From NCBI GenBank assembly GCA_937942435.1, contig CALDEM010000019.1, forward strand, positions 79,812-143,811: 64,000 nt of DNA. The letters run 5' to 3'. Source of the stretch: an uncultured Saprospiraceae bacterium (GTDB lineage Bacteria > Bacteroidota > Bacteroidia > Chitinophagales > Saprospiraceae). Shown in pieces: positions 41,606-50,486 of the stretch. The translations under genes and the position numbers were made by a program. The notes under the pieces are model-generated. The model searched no databases, had not been told where the DNA came from, and saw only the letters and a list, made by a program, of their open reading frames with translations. The first letter of the stretch is position 1. Each line of letters opens with the position of its first letter.

Positions 41606-42166
41606 TTAGCGCCAGCTCCAACCAAACTTAAATCGTAGATTAAGAACAGGGCCTGTTAACTGAGAACTGTTGATGCCAGGAAGGTCATTGCCACTCATAA
41701 ATCTGTATCCTCCGTCTATGCCTAAGCGAAAGAACCTTGCGATATTGATCTCTGCGCCAATCGTGGGTTGAGCAACAAAGACATTATCTGAACCGAGATC
41801 TTCGACTTCTAACTTGCCACTACCTGCCTGTAGATACAGGATAGGGTGTACTATCTCATGACTTCTAAAGGTATAGCCAAGGAATAAATCGTTACCTTCT
41901 ATATTTATCTTTCTGCCATCGTCCGTTAGATCGGATTTGTATCCTGACCACCCAATCAAAAAGTCATTGTTGATTTCAAATGCGAAAAATCCGCCGCTAT
42001 TGATATCAAAATCATTCTTGAAGTCGACAACTGCATTGGTGCTTCCGCCCCAGATGCCTGTCAGTCTCAGGTGTCCACCATGGTTAAATACGGTTTCTTC
42101 GCGTTGTGCGTCTGCTTCGAAGATCATGGTAAGTAGGAAAATCAAAAGTGTAGAAAGTCTGATCAT
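41606..42166 (-). CDS. Outer membrane beta-barrel-type hypothetical protein
   Basis: Signal peptide; alternating beta pattern, C-terminal 'GPVLNLRFKFGWSWR'. Confidence 0.65.
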   Translation of the reverse strand: MIRLSTLLIFLLTMIFEADAQREETVFNHGGHLRLTGIWGGSTNAVVDFKNDFDINSGGFFAFEINNDFLIGWSGYKSDLTDDGRKINIEGNDLFLGYTFRSHEIVHPILYLQAGSGKLEVEDLGSDNVFVAQPTIGAEINIARFFRLGIDGGYRFMSGNDLPGINSSQLTGPVLNLRFKFGWSWR

Positions 42167-42346
42167 TATTTTAAGTTTTAATGGTTGTAAGAAAGCTCTT
42201 GCTCCGCAATAGATAAGATTGCTTCGCGACTTGATAATAAAACTATGTGAATGCTAATGAATAGCTATTGATAATTGGACGAGATGGGCGATTTGTGAGA
42301 TTATCAAGACTGGAATAATGATGAATCGGATCGTAGACAGATAGAA

Positions 42347-42790
42347 TTATTCAATTTCCTTGGCTAGATCCAAGGTGTAGTTAAGTCCAGTTTCGTTACT
42401 TTCTTTAAGTATAAGTGTGCCTTTAAACTTGATCAGCGTATTCTTTTGGCGATAGCTCGGGACAGACTTAGGTTTGACATTGAGATCCATAACTGTCTCA
42501 GGGCCCGCTTGCCCACAAAAAAAACAAGCTGCAAATGAAGTTCTTGATAAAGCATAAGAAAGTCCCATAGCGTCAAGTGGTATGACATATCCTGATATGA
42601 CGACTTCTTGCCCGTCAAAGGACTTCAGATGCTCACCAAATACTCCGGTAAGGTTAGTCATACCTGTAGATTCATCATATGATTCACTCCATGTGACATC
42701 AGCGAGGTCATCCCAAGTCAACACCGACTGCGCAGGAAGGAGAACGAGAGAAGATACTACCGTCAATAAAATAAGAACTAAGAACTTCAT
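42347..42790 (-). CDS. Exported hypothetical protein, DUF3299-like
   Basis: Start reassigned to MKFLVLILLTVVSSLVLLPAQS; 'LTWDDLADVTW...SFDGQEVVISGYVIPLDAMGLSYALSRTSFAACFFCGQAGPE'. Confidence 0.65.
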   Translation of the reverse strand: MKFLVLILLTVVSSLVLLPAQSVLTWDDLADVTWSESYDESTGMTNLTGVFGEHLKSFDGQEVVISGYVIPLDAMGLSYALSRTSFAACFFCGQAGPETVMDLNVKPKSVPSYRQKNTLIKFKGTLILKESNETGLNYTLDLAKEIE

Positions 42791-42854
42791 GCTGTTATAA
42801 CGAAGAAGAACAAAGAACGATTCCTTAGTATCAAAAAAAGTTACTGGTATATTA

Positions 42855-43886
42855 GTGGCGATGGAGTACCCAAGTGCCGACAACCTGCTTTCTGACATAA
42901 AATCAGGCCAAATCATGCCTGTTTATATACTGCATGGAGCAGAGCCATTCTTTATCGATAAAGTCACGTCTTACATAGAGAAAAAGCTCTTAAACGAAGG
43001 AGAACAGGCGTTTAACCAATCGGTGCTCTATGGTCGAGATGTAGACAGTAAACAAGTCTTGGACTACGCGCGTCAATATCCTATGATGGCGGAACGTCGA
43101 GTTGTCATCATAAAGGAAGCTCAAGCCATGAGAGATCTAAAGTCGATGGGATCTTACATCAGTAATCCATCTCCTCAGACTGTTCTCGTTATTGCTCATA
43201 AAAAAAAGATAGACGGCAGAATAAAGTGGGTGAAAGATGCAAAGAAGAGTGCTGAGATAGGCATGATGGCTTCTGACCCTGTCCCAGAGTACAAACTCAA
43301 TGCTTGGATCTCCAGCTATGTGAAGAGTCAGAAGTTAAAGATGACTAGTGATGCGGTAGAGATGTTAGGACAATATTTGGGGACAGACCTGAAGAAGATC
43401 ACTAATGAGATAGAAAAGATAAAAGTCAATCTCAACGGAGGAGAAGTCATTGATGTTCCTGAGATTGAGAAGTATATCGGTATCAGTCGCGACTATGATA
43501 TCTATGCATTACTCAAAGCATTGAGCAATGGAGACGTCCCAAGGGTCCATGAGATCACATATAATATAGAAGCTAATGTAAAGGTCCAACCACTACAGAT
43601 GATCATACCAGGTATGGCAACATACTTTGAGAAAGTACTTGTAGTGACACAGCACTTTCAGAAGGATGATAGGGCACTTGGTTCTATGATTGGCACCTAT
43701 GGTTCTTTTGTAAAAGAGTATAGAGAGATGGCCAAGAGATATGGATACTCTGGCCTTATAAAAATATACAAAATGCTGCTGCTGGCAGATGCTCAATCTA
43801 AAGGATTTGAAAGAAGAAAAGGGGAGGGTATACTTAAGGAATTGATTGGTAAAATATTGCTCTATCAGAGAGCGCCTTCTAATTAG
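42855..43886 (+). CDS. holA: DNA polymerase III subunit delta
   Basis: 'IKSGQIMPVYILHGAEPFFIDKVTSYIEKKLL...YARQYPMMAERRVVIIKEAQAM...YLGTDLKKITNEIEKI'; GTG 42855 or ATG 42861 start. Confidence 0.92.
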   Translation: MAMEYPSADNLLSDIKSGQIMPVYILHGAEPFFIDKVTSYIEKKLLNEGEQAFNQSVLYGRDVDSKQVLDYARQYPMMAERRVVIIKEAQAMRDLKSMGSYISNPSPQTVLVIAHKKKIDGRIKWVKDAKKSAEIGMMASDPVPEYKLNAWISSYVKSQKLKMTSDAVEMLGQYLGTDLKKITNEIEKIKVNLNGGEVIDVPEIEKYIGISRDYDIYALLKALSNGDVPRVHEITYNIEANVKVQPLQMIIPGMATYFEKVLVVTQHFQKDDRALGSMIGTYGSFVKEYREMAKRYGYSGLIKIYKMLLLADAQSKGFERRKGEGILKELIGKILLYQRAPSN

Positions 43887-45159
43887 AAATAAGAATCTTA
43901 TTAGTCCCTTCATCTTCGTAGCAGTCTACTATGTATCCTGCCAGTACTGCGATAGAGACAAAAGTAGACGTGTAAAAAAGATAGGAGTAAGGTATAATCA
44001 GCAAATTATAAAATAATACTAATGACACTTTTAGCACACACAATGCATAAATATTAAAAGAAATCTTCAGATTATAAAAACGGTACAATCCAAAAAGTAG
44101 AATCGGAACAATAATACTCATCCACAGTTGAGCACTATGTAATATGCTTAAGCCTTCAATTGAAAAATACTTCGCTAACCCCAGATTAGACTCGATCGCG
44201 TATAGATACCTGCTTGGGTCAGCCTGCACCGATGCTAAGTAATTCTGAGGCATCGTAAGTATCATTTTTAGATGAGGCAGGGCTCCTGTTACAGTAAGGA
44301 GTATCAGTGTTGTCACCAAAGTGCTAATAATCACTTGCTTAAGTGGTCTATAGTTTTTAGATAAAAATAGCAAGGCTACATATCCAAACATCCAAGGAGC
44401 TAAGCTATATCTGCTCATTAAACAGAGACTAATAGAGATGCCTATCAGCCACCAGTTGCGTACTATGAGTGCATAACAAAGCAAGAGATAATAACCGATC
44501 ACAATCCCTTCTTGTGAGATACTTATAAGCGTATGATTATAGACCGTAATCATGGTTAAACTTAGAAAAATCGGTATACCTAAGGTGATTAGATTAATTG
44601 GTGTGGCGTATTGCTTTTTAACCGCCATAATGATTAATGAACAGCCAATAACTATACTTAGGATAGATATCCATCTTAAGTCTATATCGGCGATGTGAGA
44701 CACACAATAAGGTAACCACATAGCTGGCAGGTAGATGGGTTGCATGCCACCCCATATCTCAGGGATGACGTTGTAGGCAGGTTCTCCTTGGATATAACGT
44801 AGGCTCATCTTGTCGATCACAGGTAGCATATCAGCAATCCTATAATCTATGCTTACTGCAGAGAATACAATTTTAGAATATCGGGTGACTGCTAAGATCA
44901 TCAAGAGGATCAACGGAGTTCTAAACGACATTGGGGTTCTCAGGGTAAGTGAAGAAGGAATCGGCGCTGTACTTGAAGCGATAGGCAGAAAACCAATAGC
45001 CAATCCTACAAAAATATAAATCCAAGTTGTTGAGATGTACGGGTTATAATCTATTAGAAAGTTGTGACAGAGAAACTCAATAACAATTAGAAAGCAGATA
45101 GCAAATCGCATAGTCTTACTTCTATTAGGAAATCTTATGCCATGGAGGAGTGCTGCCAC
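43879..45159 (-). CDS. Polytopic membrane protein, GT-C/GT87-like hypothetical
   Basis: About 10 hydrophobic segments; no diagnostic motif; overlaps the upstream HD gene by 35 bp. Confidence 0.5.
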   Translation of the reverse strand: MAALLHGIRFPNRSKTMRFAICFLIVIEFLCHNFLIDYNPYISTTWIYIFVGLAIGFLPIASSTAPIPSSLTLRTPMSFRTPLILLMILAVTRYSKIVFSAVSIDYRIADMLPVIDKMSLRYIQGEPAYNVIPEIWGGMQPIYLPAMWLPYCVSHIADIDLRWISILSIVIGCSLIIMAVKKQYATPINLITLGIPIFLSLTMITVYNHTLISISQEGIVIGYYLLLCYALIVRNWWLIGISISLCLMSRYSLAPWMFGYVALLFLSKNYRPLKQVIISTLVTTLILLTVTGALPHLKMILTMPQNYLASVQADPSRYLYAIESNLGLAKYFSIEGLSILHSAQLWMSIIVPILLFGLYRFYNLKISFNIYALCVLKVSLVLFYNLLIIPYSYLFYTSTFVSIAVLAGYIVDCYEDEGTNKILISN

Positions 45160-45790
45160 ATTCTTTATAAAATTGCTCTAGATAAGTAACCATAAAGTCA
45201 TGCCGTTCTTGAGCGATGGCTGTTGCAGTTTCAGTATTCATCAACTCTTTAAGTTTTAAGAGTTTTTCATAGAAGTGATTGACCGTTGGAGCATTACTTG
45301 ATTTGTATTGTTCTTTGGTCATCTTGGCCATTGGGTATACATCAGGATCATACATAGCTCTTTCTTTATGGCCTCCATAACTAAAAGCCCTAGCTATACC
45401 GATCGCGCCTATCGCATCTAGTCTATCTGCATCTTGTACTACTAATAGTTCTGGACTATTCCAAGACTTGCCTTCCAGACTGTTCTTGAAAGACATGTGC
45501 TTTACGATATTGACGATGTGCTCGATTGTCTCTTGATCCACCTGTTCTTCTTCGAGCCACTCCTGTGTCAGTCTTGGTCCAATGGCCTCATCTCCATTGT
45601 GAAACTTTGGATCCGCTATATCATGAAGTAAAGCTGCTAGTGAGACGATGTCTCGATTGACCTCTTCTTCTTGTGCTATGAGGAGTGCGTTCTTCCAAAC
45701 CCTATCGATGTGCCACCAATCGTGTCCTCCTTCAGCATCGCTGAGATGAGTTTGTACTTTGCTGGCGATCCGCTTAATAACATCTTTCAT
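45125..45790 (-). CDS. HD domain-containing phosphohydrolase
   Basis: GGHDWWHIDRVWKNA...LAALLHDIADPKFHNGDE...VQDADRLDAIGAIGIARAF. Confidence 0.9.
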   Translation of the reverse strand: MKDVIKRIASKVQTHLSDAEGGHDWWHIDRVWKNALLIAQEEEVNRDIVSLAALLHDIADPKFHNGDEAIGPRLTQEWLEEEQVDQETIEHIVNIVKHMSFKNSLEGKSWNSPELLVVQDADRLDAIGAIGIARAFSYGGHKERAMYDPDVYPMAKMTKEQYKSSNAPTVNHFYEKLLKLKELMNTETATAIAQERHDFMVTYLEQFYKECGSTPPWHKIS

Positions 45791-45834
45791 GTGACAGCAA
45801 AGCTAATCAGATCAAGTAGTTAAATCAAACGTGA

Positions 45835-46830
45835 CTACAGCCAGCCTTCTTGTAGATACCACTGAGTGGTCTCTTCAACTGCTTCTTCAAGCGAATATTT
45901 AGATTGATAAGCGAAATCTCGTACGAGATCCGAGATATCGCAATCCCAGTTTTGAGCTTTTGCCTTAGCGATCTGCTCAGCGTTAAGTAAGCTTTTCTTG
46001 CCTGTTAGTTTATCAATAATACCAGTCACGATAACTGCCGTATCTAAAGCGACATATGGGATAGTAAATCCAAATGGTTTGATCTTAAGAGACGCAGCAA
46101 TGTTACTTAGATAATCCTGCATCTTATGGATCCGGCCGTCGCTTACAAAGTATGATCTACCACTTATGTCAGAAAGGGCGGCATCGATCACCACTCGTAC
46201 CAAGTCCTTAACATAGACAAAAGTATATTTGATGGTTTTGTTGCCTACCACGGGTGTAATCTTGTATTTTTTGACTGTCTGCCAGAAAGCGAACAGATCT
46301 CTTTCTCCAGGTCCAAACACTGCTGTTGGTCTCAAGATAATGAGTGGTAAACCTTCCACTTGAGCGAGGGCTCTCTCTGCTCTAAGTTTGCTTTGTCCAT
46401 AAGTAGTCCTAGGCGAGGGGGCTATGCTATTGTTGACTACTTGATCAGGTGTATCATCAGCACTACCATAAGCTTCGATGCTGGATATAAAAATGAACTT
46501 CTTGAGTTGACCTTCGATCTGTTCTTGAGCCATTCGAGCGAGCTTTAGCGTATAGTCAACATTGACCCTGAAGTAGTCACTGTCATTTTGTGCTCGTGTA
46601 ACACCAGCGTTGTGTATGATGTAATCAAACTGCTCTTCTTTTAATAGCTTGGCAAGAACAGCGTCATCTTCAAAGTCTATAATGGAGAAGTTAATCTTCG
46701 GATCCGTGAGCAGAGCCTTGCTCGAAGAGGCTCGTATACCGGCATAGACATCTAAATCTCGACTGAGTGCTTCTTTGACCAACCAACTCCCGACAAAACC
46801 ACTGGCTCCAGTGATTAGTATCTTAGACAT
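45835..46830 (-). CDS. NAD(P)-dependent epimerase/dehydratase, candidate ceramide reductase (CerR-like) by context
   Basis: ILITGASGFVGSWLVKEAL; SSIEAYG...TTYGQSKLRAE (YxxxK). Confidence 0.85.
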   Translation of the reverse strand: MSKILITGASGFVGSWLVKEALSRDLDVYAGIRASSSKALLTDPKINFSIIDFEDDAVLAKLLKEEQFDYIIHNAGVTRAQNDSDYFRVNVDYTLKLARMAQEQIEGQLKKFIFISSIEAYGSADDTPDQVVNNSIAPSPRTTYGQSKLRAERALAQVEGLPLIILRPTAVFGPGERDLFAFWQTVKKYKITPVVGNKTIKYTFVYVKDLVRVVIDAALSDISGRSYFVSDGRIHKMQDYLSNIAASLKIKPFGFTIPYVALDTAVIVTGIIDKLTGKKSLLNAEQIAKAKAQNWDCDISDLVRDFAYQSKYSLEEAVEETTQWYLQEGWL

Positions 46831-47956
46831 TGATATCGTATTTGAATATGCGATAAGTTTTATAGAGCTCGCTATTTAGTTTCAAGGCTGAAGCATTCAT
46901 CTCTTTGTTGTTCTCTAAGACCCAAGAGACTTCTCCTGCTGTGACACCATGTTTTCTAGCAGCAAGAATGTTCTTAGAAAAGAAGATGGCTTCGATTCCT
47001 TTGCGACGATATTCTGGGTTGACACCGAGGGCTATGATGCGCACGTAGTCTGTTTTCTTTCTCTTTCTGAGCAGCTTTATGATATTGAAAGGGAAGAGCT
47101 TACCATTCTTAAAGCCCTTTGTTATCTCGTTGATGTTATAGATGGTCACGCCAAATCCCACAGGTACACCATTGTCCTCCGCTATATAACACCAATCAGG
47201 ACTCAATATTAACTTTAGCTCATCGGCCAGCCTTTTGGTTTCTCGATCAGTCATCGGAACGAAACCCCAATTATCAGACCAAGCGTTATTCCATATTTGA
47301 CGCACATGCTCTACATCTTCTTTTAAAGACTTAGGTGTAATCGATCTAAACGTGATGCCTTGTCGGCGGAGTCTTTCTTCTAGAGATTGAGCTAACCTAA
47401 TGGACTTCTCAGAAGCTTTATCTGTATACAAGATATATGCGAGGAAGTCCATTTCCTTTTTAAAGCCATATTGATCCATAAAGTCCTTGTAGTAAGGATA
47501 ATTATAGGTCATCATAACTTTGGGTGATTCGTGGTAGCCATCTACGAGTAGACCTGCAGTATCATTGGTACTAAAATTAGTTGGGCCTATGACCGCTTTA
47601 CAACCTTTGCCTTTGATCCAGTTGACTGCCACATCTAAAAGCTCCTTACAGACTGCATAGTCATCTATGACGTCAAAGAAACCAAAGAAACCTACATTGT
47701 CATTATGGTATTTGTTATAGTTATTGTTTAAGATAGCTGATATCCTACCGACCACCTTTCCATTGGACTTCGCCAAGAAAGACTCTACTTCAGAATGTTC
47801 AAAGAATGGATTCTTCTTGCGACTGAACATCTCTTTTTGAGCCATATACAACTCAGGTACATAGTGAGGATCGTTTCTATATAAATCATGTGGGAAGTTG
47901 ATGTACTCCTTGAGCAGCGTTGAATTATCTGCTACGGATATAATATCAACCTTCAT
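46823..47956 (-). CDS. GNAT-superfamily-like acyltransferase, candidate bacterial ceramide synthase (bCerS-like) by context
   Basis: 'FIDFPHDLYRNDPHYVPELYMAQKEMFSRKKNPFFEHSEVESFLAKSNGKVVGRISAI...GPTNFSTNDTAGLLVDGYHESPKVMMTYNYPYY' type; 'ALGVNPEYRRKGIEAIFFSKN'; overlaps spt. Confidence 0.78.
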   Translation of the reverse strand: MKVDIISVADNSTLLKEYINFPHDLYRNDPHYVPELYMAQKEMFSRKKNPFFEHSEVESFLAKSNGKVVGRISAILNNNYNKYHNDNVGFFGFFDVIDDYAVCKELLDVAVNWIKGKGCKAVIGPTNFSTNDTAGLLVDGYHESPKVMMTYNYPYYKDFMDQYGFKKEMDFLAYILYTDKASEKSIRLAQSLEERLRRQGITFRSITPKSLKEDVEHVRQIWNNAWSDNWGFVPMTDRETKRLADELKLILSPDWCYIAEDNGVPVGFGVTIYNINEITKGFKNGKLFPFNIIKLLRKRKKTDYVRIIALGVNPEYRRKGIEAIFFSKNILAARKHGVTAGEVSWVLENNKEMNASALKLNSELYKTYRIFKYDINV

Positions 47957-49154
47957 GCACTCTTTGCGCTGCTAATTCGAATACGCCAAGTTTCTTAGCA
48001 CATTTATGAATTTTAGTAACGGCTTCTTCTATCTGCTCAAAAGTGTGCGTAGCCATTAACGAGAATCTCAACATGGAAGAGCTACTTGCTACCGCAGGAG
48101 AAACGACTGGGTTGACAAATACTCCTTCTTCAAGCAACATCTTTGTGATGCTGAATGTCTTAAAGTCATCTCTGATGAATATTGGAATGATCGGTGTCAC
48201 AGTATGACCAGTATCAAAACCTGCTTCTTTGAGTAACTTCATAGCATAATGAGTATTGTCCCATAGTTTCTGAAGTCTCTCTGGCTCAGTCTCCATGATA
48301 TCAAGAGCAGCAAGAGCAGAAGCAGCATTTGCAGGAGCGATACTCGCACTAAAGATCAATGATCTCGCATTGTGTTTTAAGAAGTTGATCGTATCATGAT
48401 CAGCAGCTATAAACCCTCCTATACTCGCCAGCGACTTAGAGAAGGTACCCATGATGAGGTCTACCTTATCGGTTAAACCAAAGTGATCAGCTGTACCTCT
48501 ACCATTTCTACCGACTACACCCAGTCCATGAGCATCATCGACCATGATATTAGCATTATATTTTTCTGCAAGTTTAGATATCTCCGGTAGGTTGGCTAGA
48601 TCTCCTTCCATACTGAAGACGCCATCAACCGCTATGATCTTCACCTTATCTATATCACACTTCTGGAGTATCTTCTCTAATGACTGCATGTCATTGTGCC
48701 GATACTTCAGCACCTTAGAGAAAGACAATCTTGAACCATCTATGATACAAGCATGATCGAGATCATCTATGATGATATAGTCATGTCTACCTGATATAGA
48801 TGAAAGAACACCCAAGTTGACTTGAAATCCTGTAGAAAATACAAGCGTTCCGTCTTTCCCTACAAATTGGGCCAATCTATTTTCTAGTTCTATGTGTAGA
48901 TCAAGTGTGCCATTAAGAAAACGTGACCCCGCACATCCGCTTCCATATTTGTCAATGGCAGCTTTAGAAGCTTCTTTGATTTTTGGGTGGGTAGTGAGTC
49001 CTAAGTAGCTATTAGAGCCAAACATTAAGACATCTTGGCCGTTGATTTTTACTACGGTATCCTGTTCAGATTCTATCGTTCTGAAGAACGGATAGATCCC
49101 CATTTTATCTATCCTCTGAGGGATATCATAGGCTTTCATACGTTCTTTTAACAT
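47946..49154 (-). CDS. spt: Serine palmitoyltransferase / alpha-oxoamine synthase
   Basis: 'YPFFRTIESEQDTVVKINGQDVLMFGSNSYLGLTTHPKIKEA...GSGCAGSRFLNGTLDLHIELE...VDDAHGLGVVG...TFSKSLASIGGF'; strong match to Bacteroidota Spt. Confidence 0.92.
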   Translation of the reverse strand: MLKERMKAYDIPQRIDKMGIYPFFRTIESEQDTVVKINGQDVLMFGSNSYLGLTTHPKIKEASKAAIDKYGSGCAGSRFLNGTLDLHIELENRLAQFVGKDGTLVFSTGFQVNLGVLSSISGRHDYIIIDDLDHACIIDGSRLSFSKVLKYRHNDMQSLEKILQKCDIDKVKIIAVDGVFSMEGDLANLPEISKLAEKYNANIMVDDAHGLGVVGRNGRGTADHFGLTDKVDLIMGTFSKSLASIGGFIAADHDTINFLKHNARSLIFSASIAPANAASALAALDIMETEPERLQKLWDNTHYAMKLLKEAGFDTGHTVTPIIPIFIRDDFKTFSITKMLLEEGVFVNPVVSPAVASSSSMLRFSLMATHTFEQIEEAVTKIHKCAKKLGVFELAAQRVHEG

Positions 49155-49216
49155 ATCTACTTGTTTTAGACAGCGGTGATTTAATCGGCAAATATAATTA
49201 TAATATACAATCCCTA

Positions 49217-49882
49217 TTAAGCATCTGCAGGGAGAGTTTCTCTTTTTTTACTTCCTTTCTCATCCTTAAAGTTGCTCCTGACTATATGATCCCATAATGG
49301 ACTGCTTACGCCAAATCCTGCATCTGGATCAACGTAATGATGTTTTAAGTGATGTGTTTTCAGTGTATTCCACAGTTTTCCTTTGACCTCTAAGTGATGT
49401 ATAGCATAATGAAACATGTCATATACTAAGTAGCCCAACAAAAAAGCGGCAAAGAATATATAAAACCCAGGCTTTGGGATAAATGAGCTCCATAAGAAGT
49501 AAAACCCTGTTGCTAAAGGAATACTTACTGAAGGAGGTAAAACTAATCTTAGCCTATCACAAGGATAATCATGATGCACTCCGTGAAATATAAAATGCAA
49601 CTTCTTACCCCACTCAGATGTAGGATGAAAGTGAAATATGTATCTGTGCATGATATACTCCGTAAGCGTCCAAGCGAGTAAGCCTAACATCAACCAGGCA
49701 AAAAAGTCGAGAGCAGTCAAACGCTCCGTTACAACTGATTGATAAACAAAATATCCAATGGCTGGGATGAATATGAACAGAGGTACTGAAAAGTGCACTT
49801 TGGAGAGTGCTTCCATCCAACCTTGCTCAAAGAGTCTGGTAGACTCCGGACTATTGGAGACATATAGCTTCTTAGTCGTCAT
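49217..49882 (-). CDS. Fatty acid hydroxylase/sterol desaturase superfamily membrane protein
   Basis: Histidine clusters HRYIFHFH, HFIFHGVHHDYP, HYAIHH, HHLKHHY. Confidence 0.9.
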   Translation of the reverse strand: MTTKKLYVSNSPESTRLFEQGWMEALSKVHFSVPLFIFIPAIGYFVYQSVVTERLTALDFFAWLMLGLLAWTLTEYIMHRYIFHFHPTSEWGKKLHFIFHGVHHDYPCDRLRLVLPPSVSIPLATGFYFLWSSFIPKPGFYIFFAAFLLGYLVYDMFHYAIHHLEVKGKLWNTLKTHHLKHHYVDPDAGFGVSSPLWDHIVRSNFKDEKGSKKRETLPADA

Positions 49883-50406
49883 GGCTCAATCAATATTTTT
49901 TTATAGTGATCCTCATTGGAGTTTATATCAGTCCCAAAGAACTCTATGTATTTCACATCTGGAAACACACCAAACTCTAAAGCATAGACATATATATTAT
50001 TCAATGCAATGTTCTTGCCGTCTTCTTGGTACACAGCGCGATAGTCACCAGAACCTTCGATCTTATTGATATAGAAGGTCATGTCATGGTAAGACACAAA
50101 CTGAAAAGAATACAACTCTGAGGATATCTTGCTGGACTCATATCCATATGCTAAGCGATTCTGGTATTCGTTGAGCTCGTTGCGCTCTCCGCCGGCCGTA
50201 AATCGCATCCAGTATGCATCCATTGGTAGATGCTCATTGATTAGACCTTCAGGCGTCCGATTGACCTGATAGACGATAGCATCTTGATTCTGATTACGCT
50301 GTATATAGAAGAGTAGATCGCGATCGGCAGGAGGTATAGGGTACCAGCTGGGTCTACCTTGAGATCCTGGATCTATATATATCTTCTTTTTGAGTTCGTT
50401 CTTCAC
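49879..50406 (-). CDS. DUF4833-like protein
   Basis: 'LLFYIQRNQNQDAIVYQVNRTPEGLINEHLPMDAYWMRFTAGGERNELNEYQNRLAYGY'; 4 bp overlap with hydroxylase gene. Confidence 0.65.
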   Translation of the reverse strand: MKNELKKKIYIDPGSQGRPSWYPIPPADRDLLFYIQRNQNQDAIVYQVNRTPEGLINEHLPMDAYWMRFTAGGERNELNEYQNRLAYGYESSKISSELYSFQFVSYHDMTFYINKIEGSGDYRAVYQEDGKNIALNNIYVYALEFGVFPDVKYIEFFGTDINSNEDHYKKILIEP

Positions 50407-50486
50407 TCCTGGCTGGTTACCAAGTCAAAGGTAGTAGATTTTATCCTTTATATATATCACATGTGGGATTAGACTTACGTCAAATG

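Noticed and set aside
42791-42916. N-terminal extension of 42347 ORF overlapping holA
   Set aside because: A clear signal peptide begins at 42790; the extension overlaps a divergent conserved gene.
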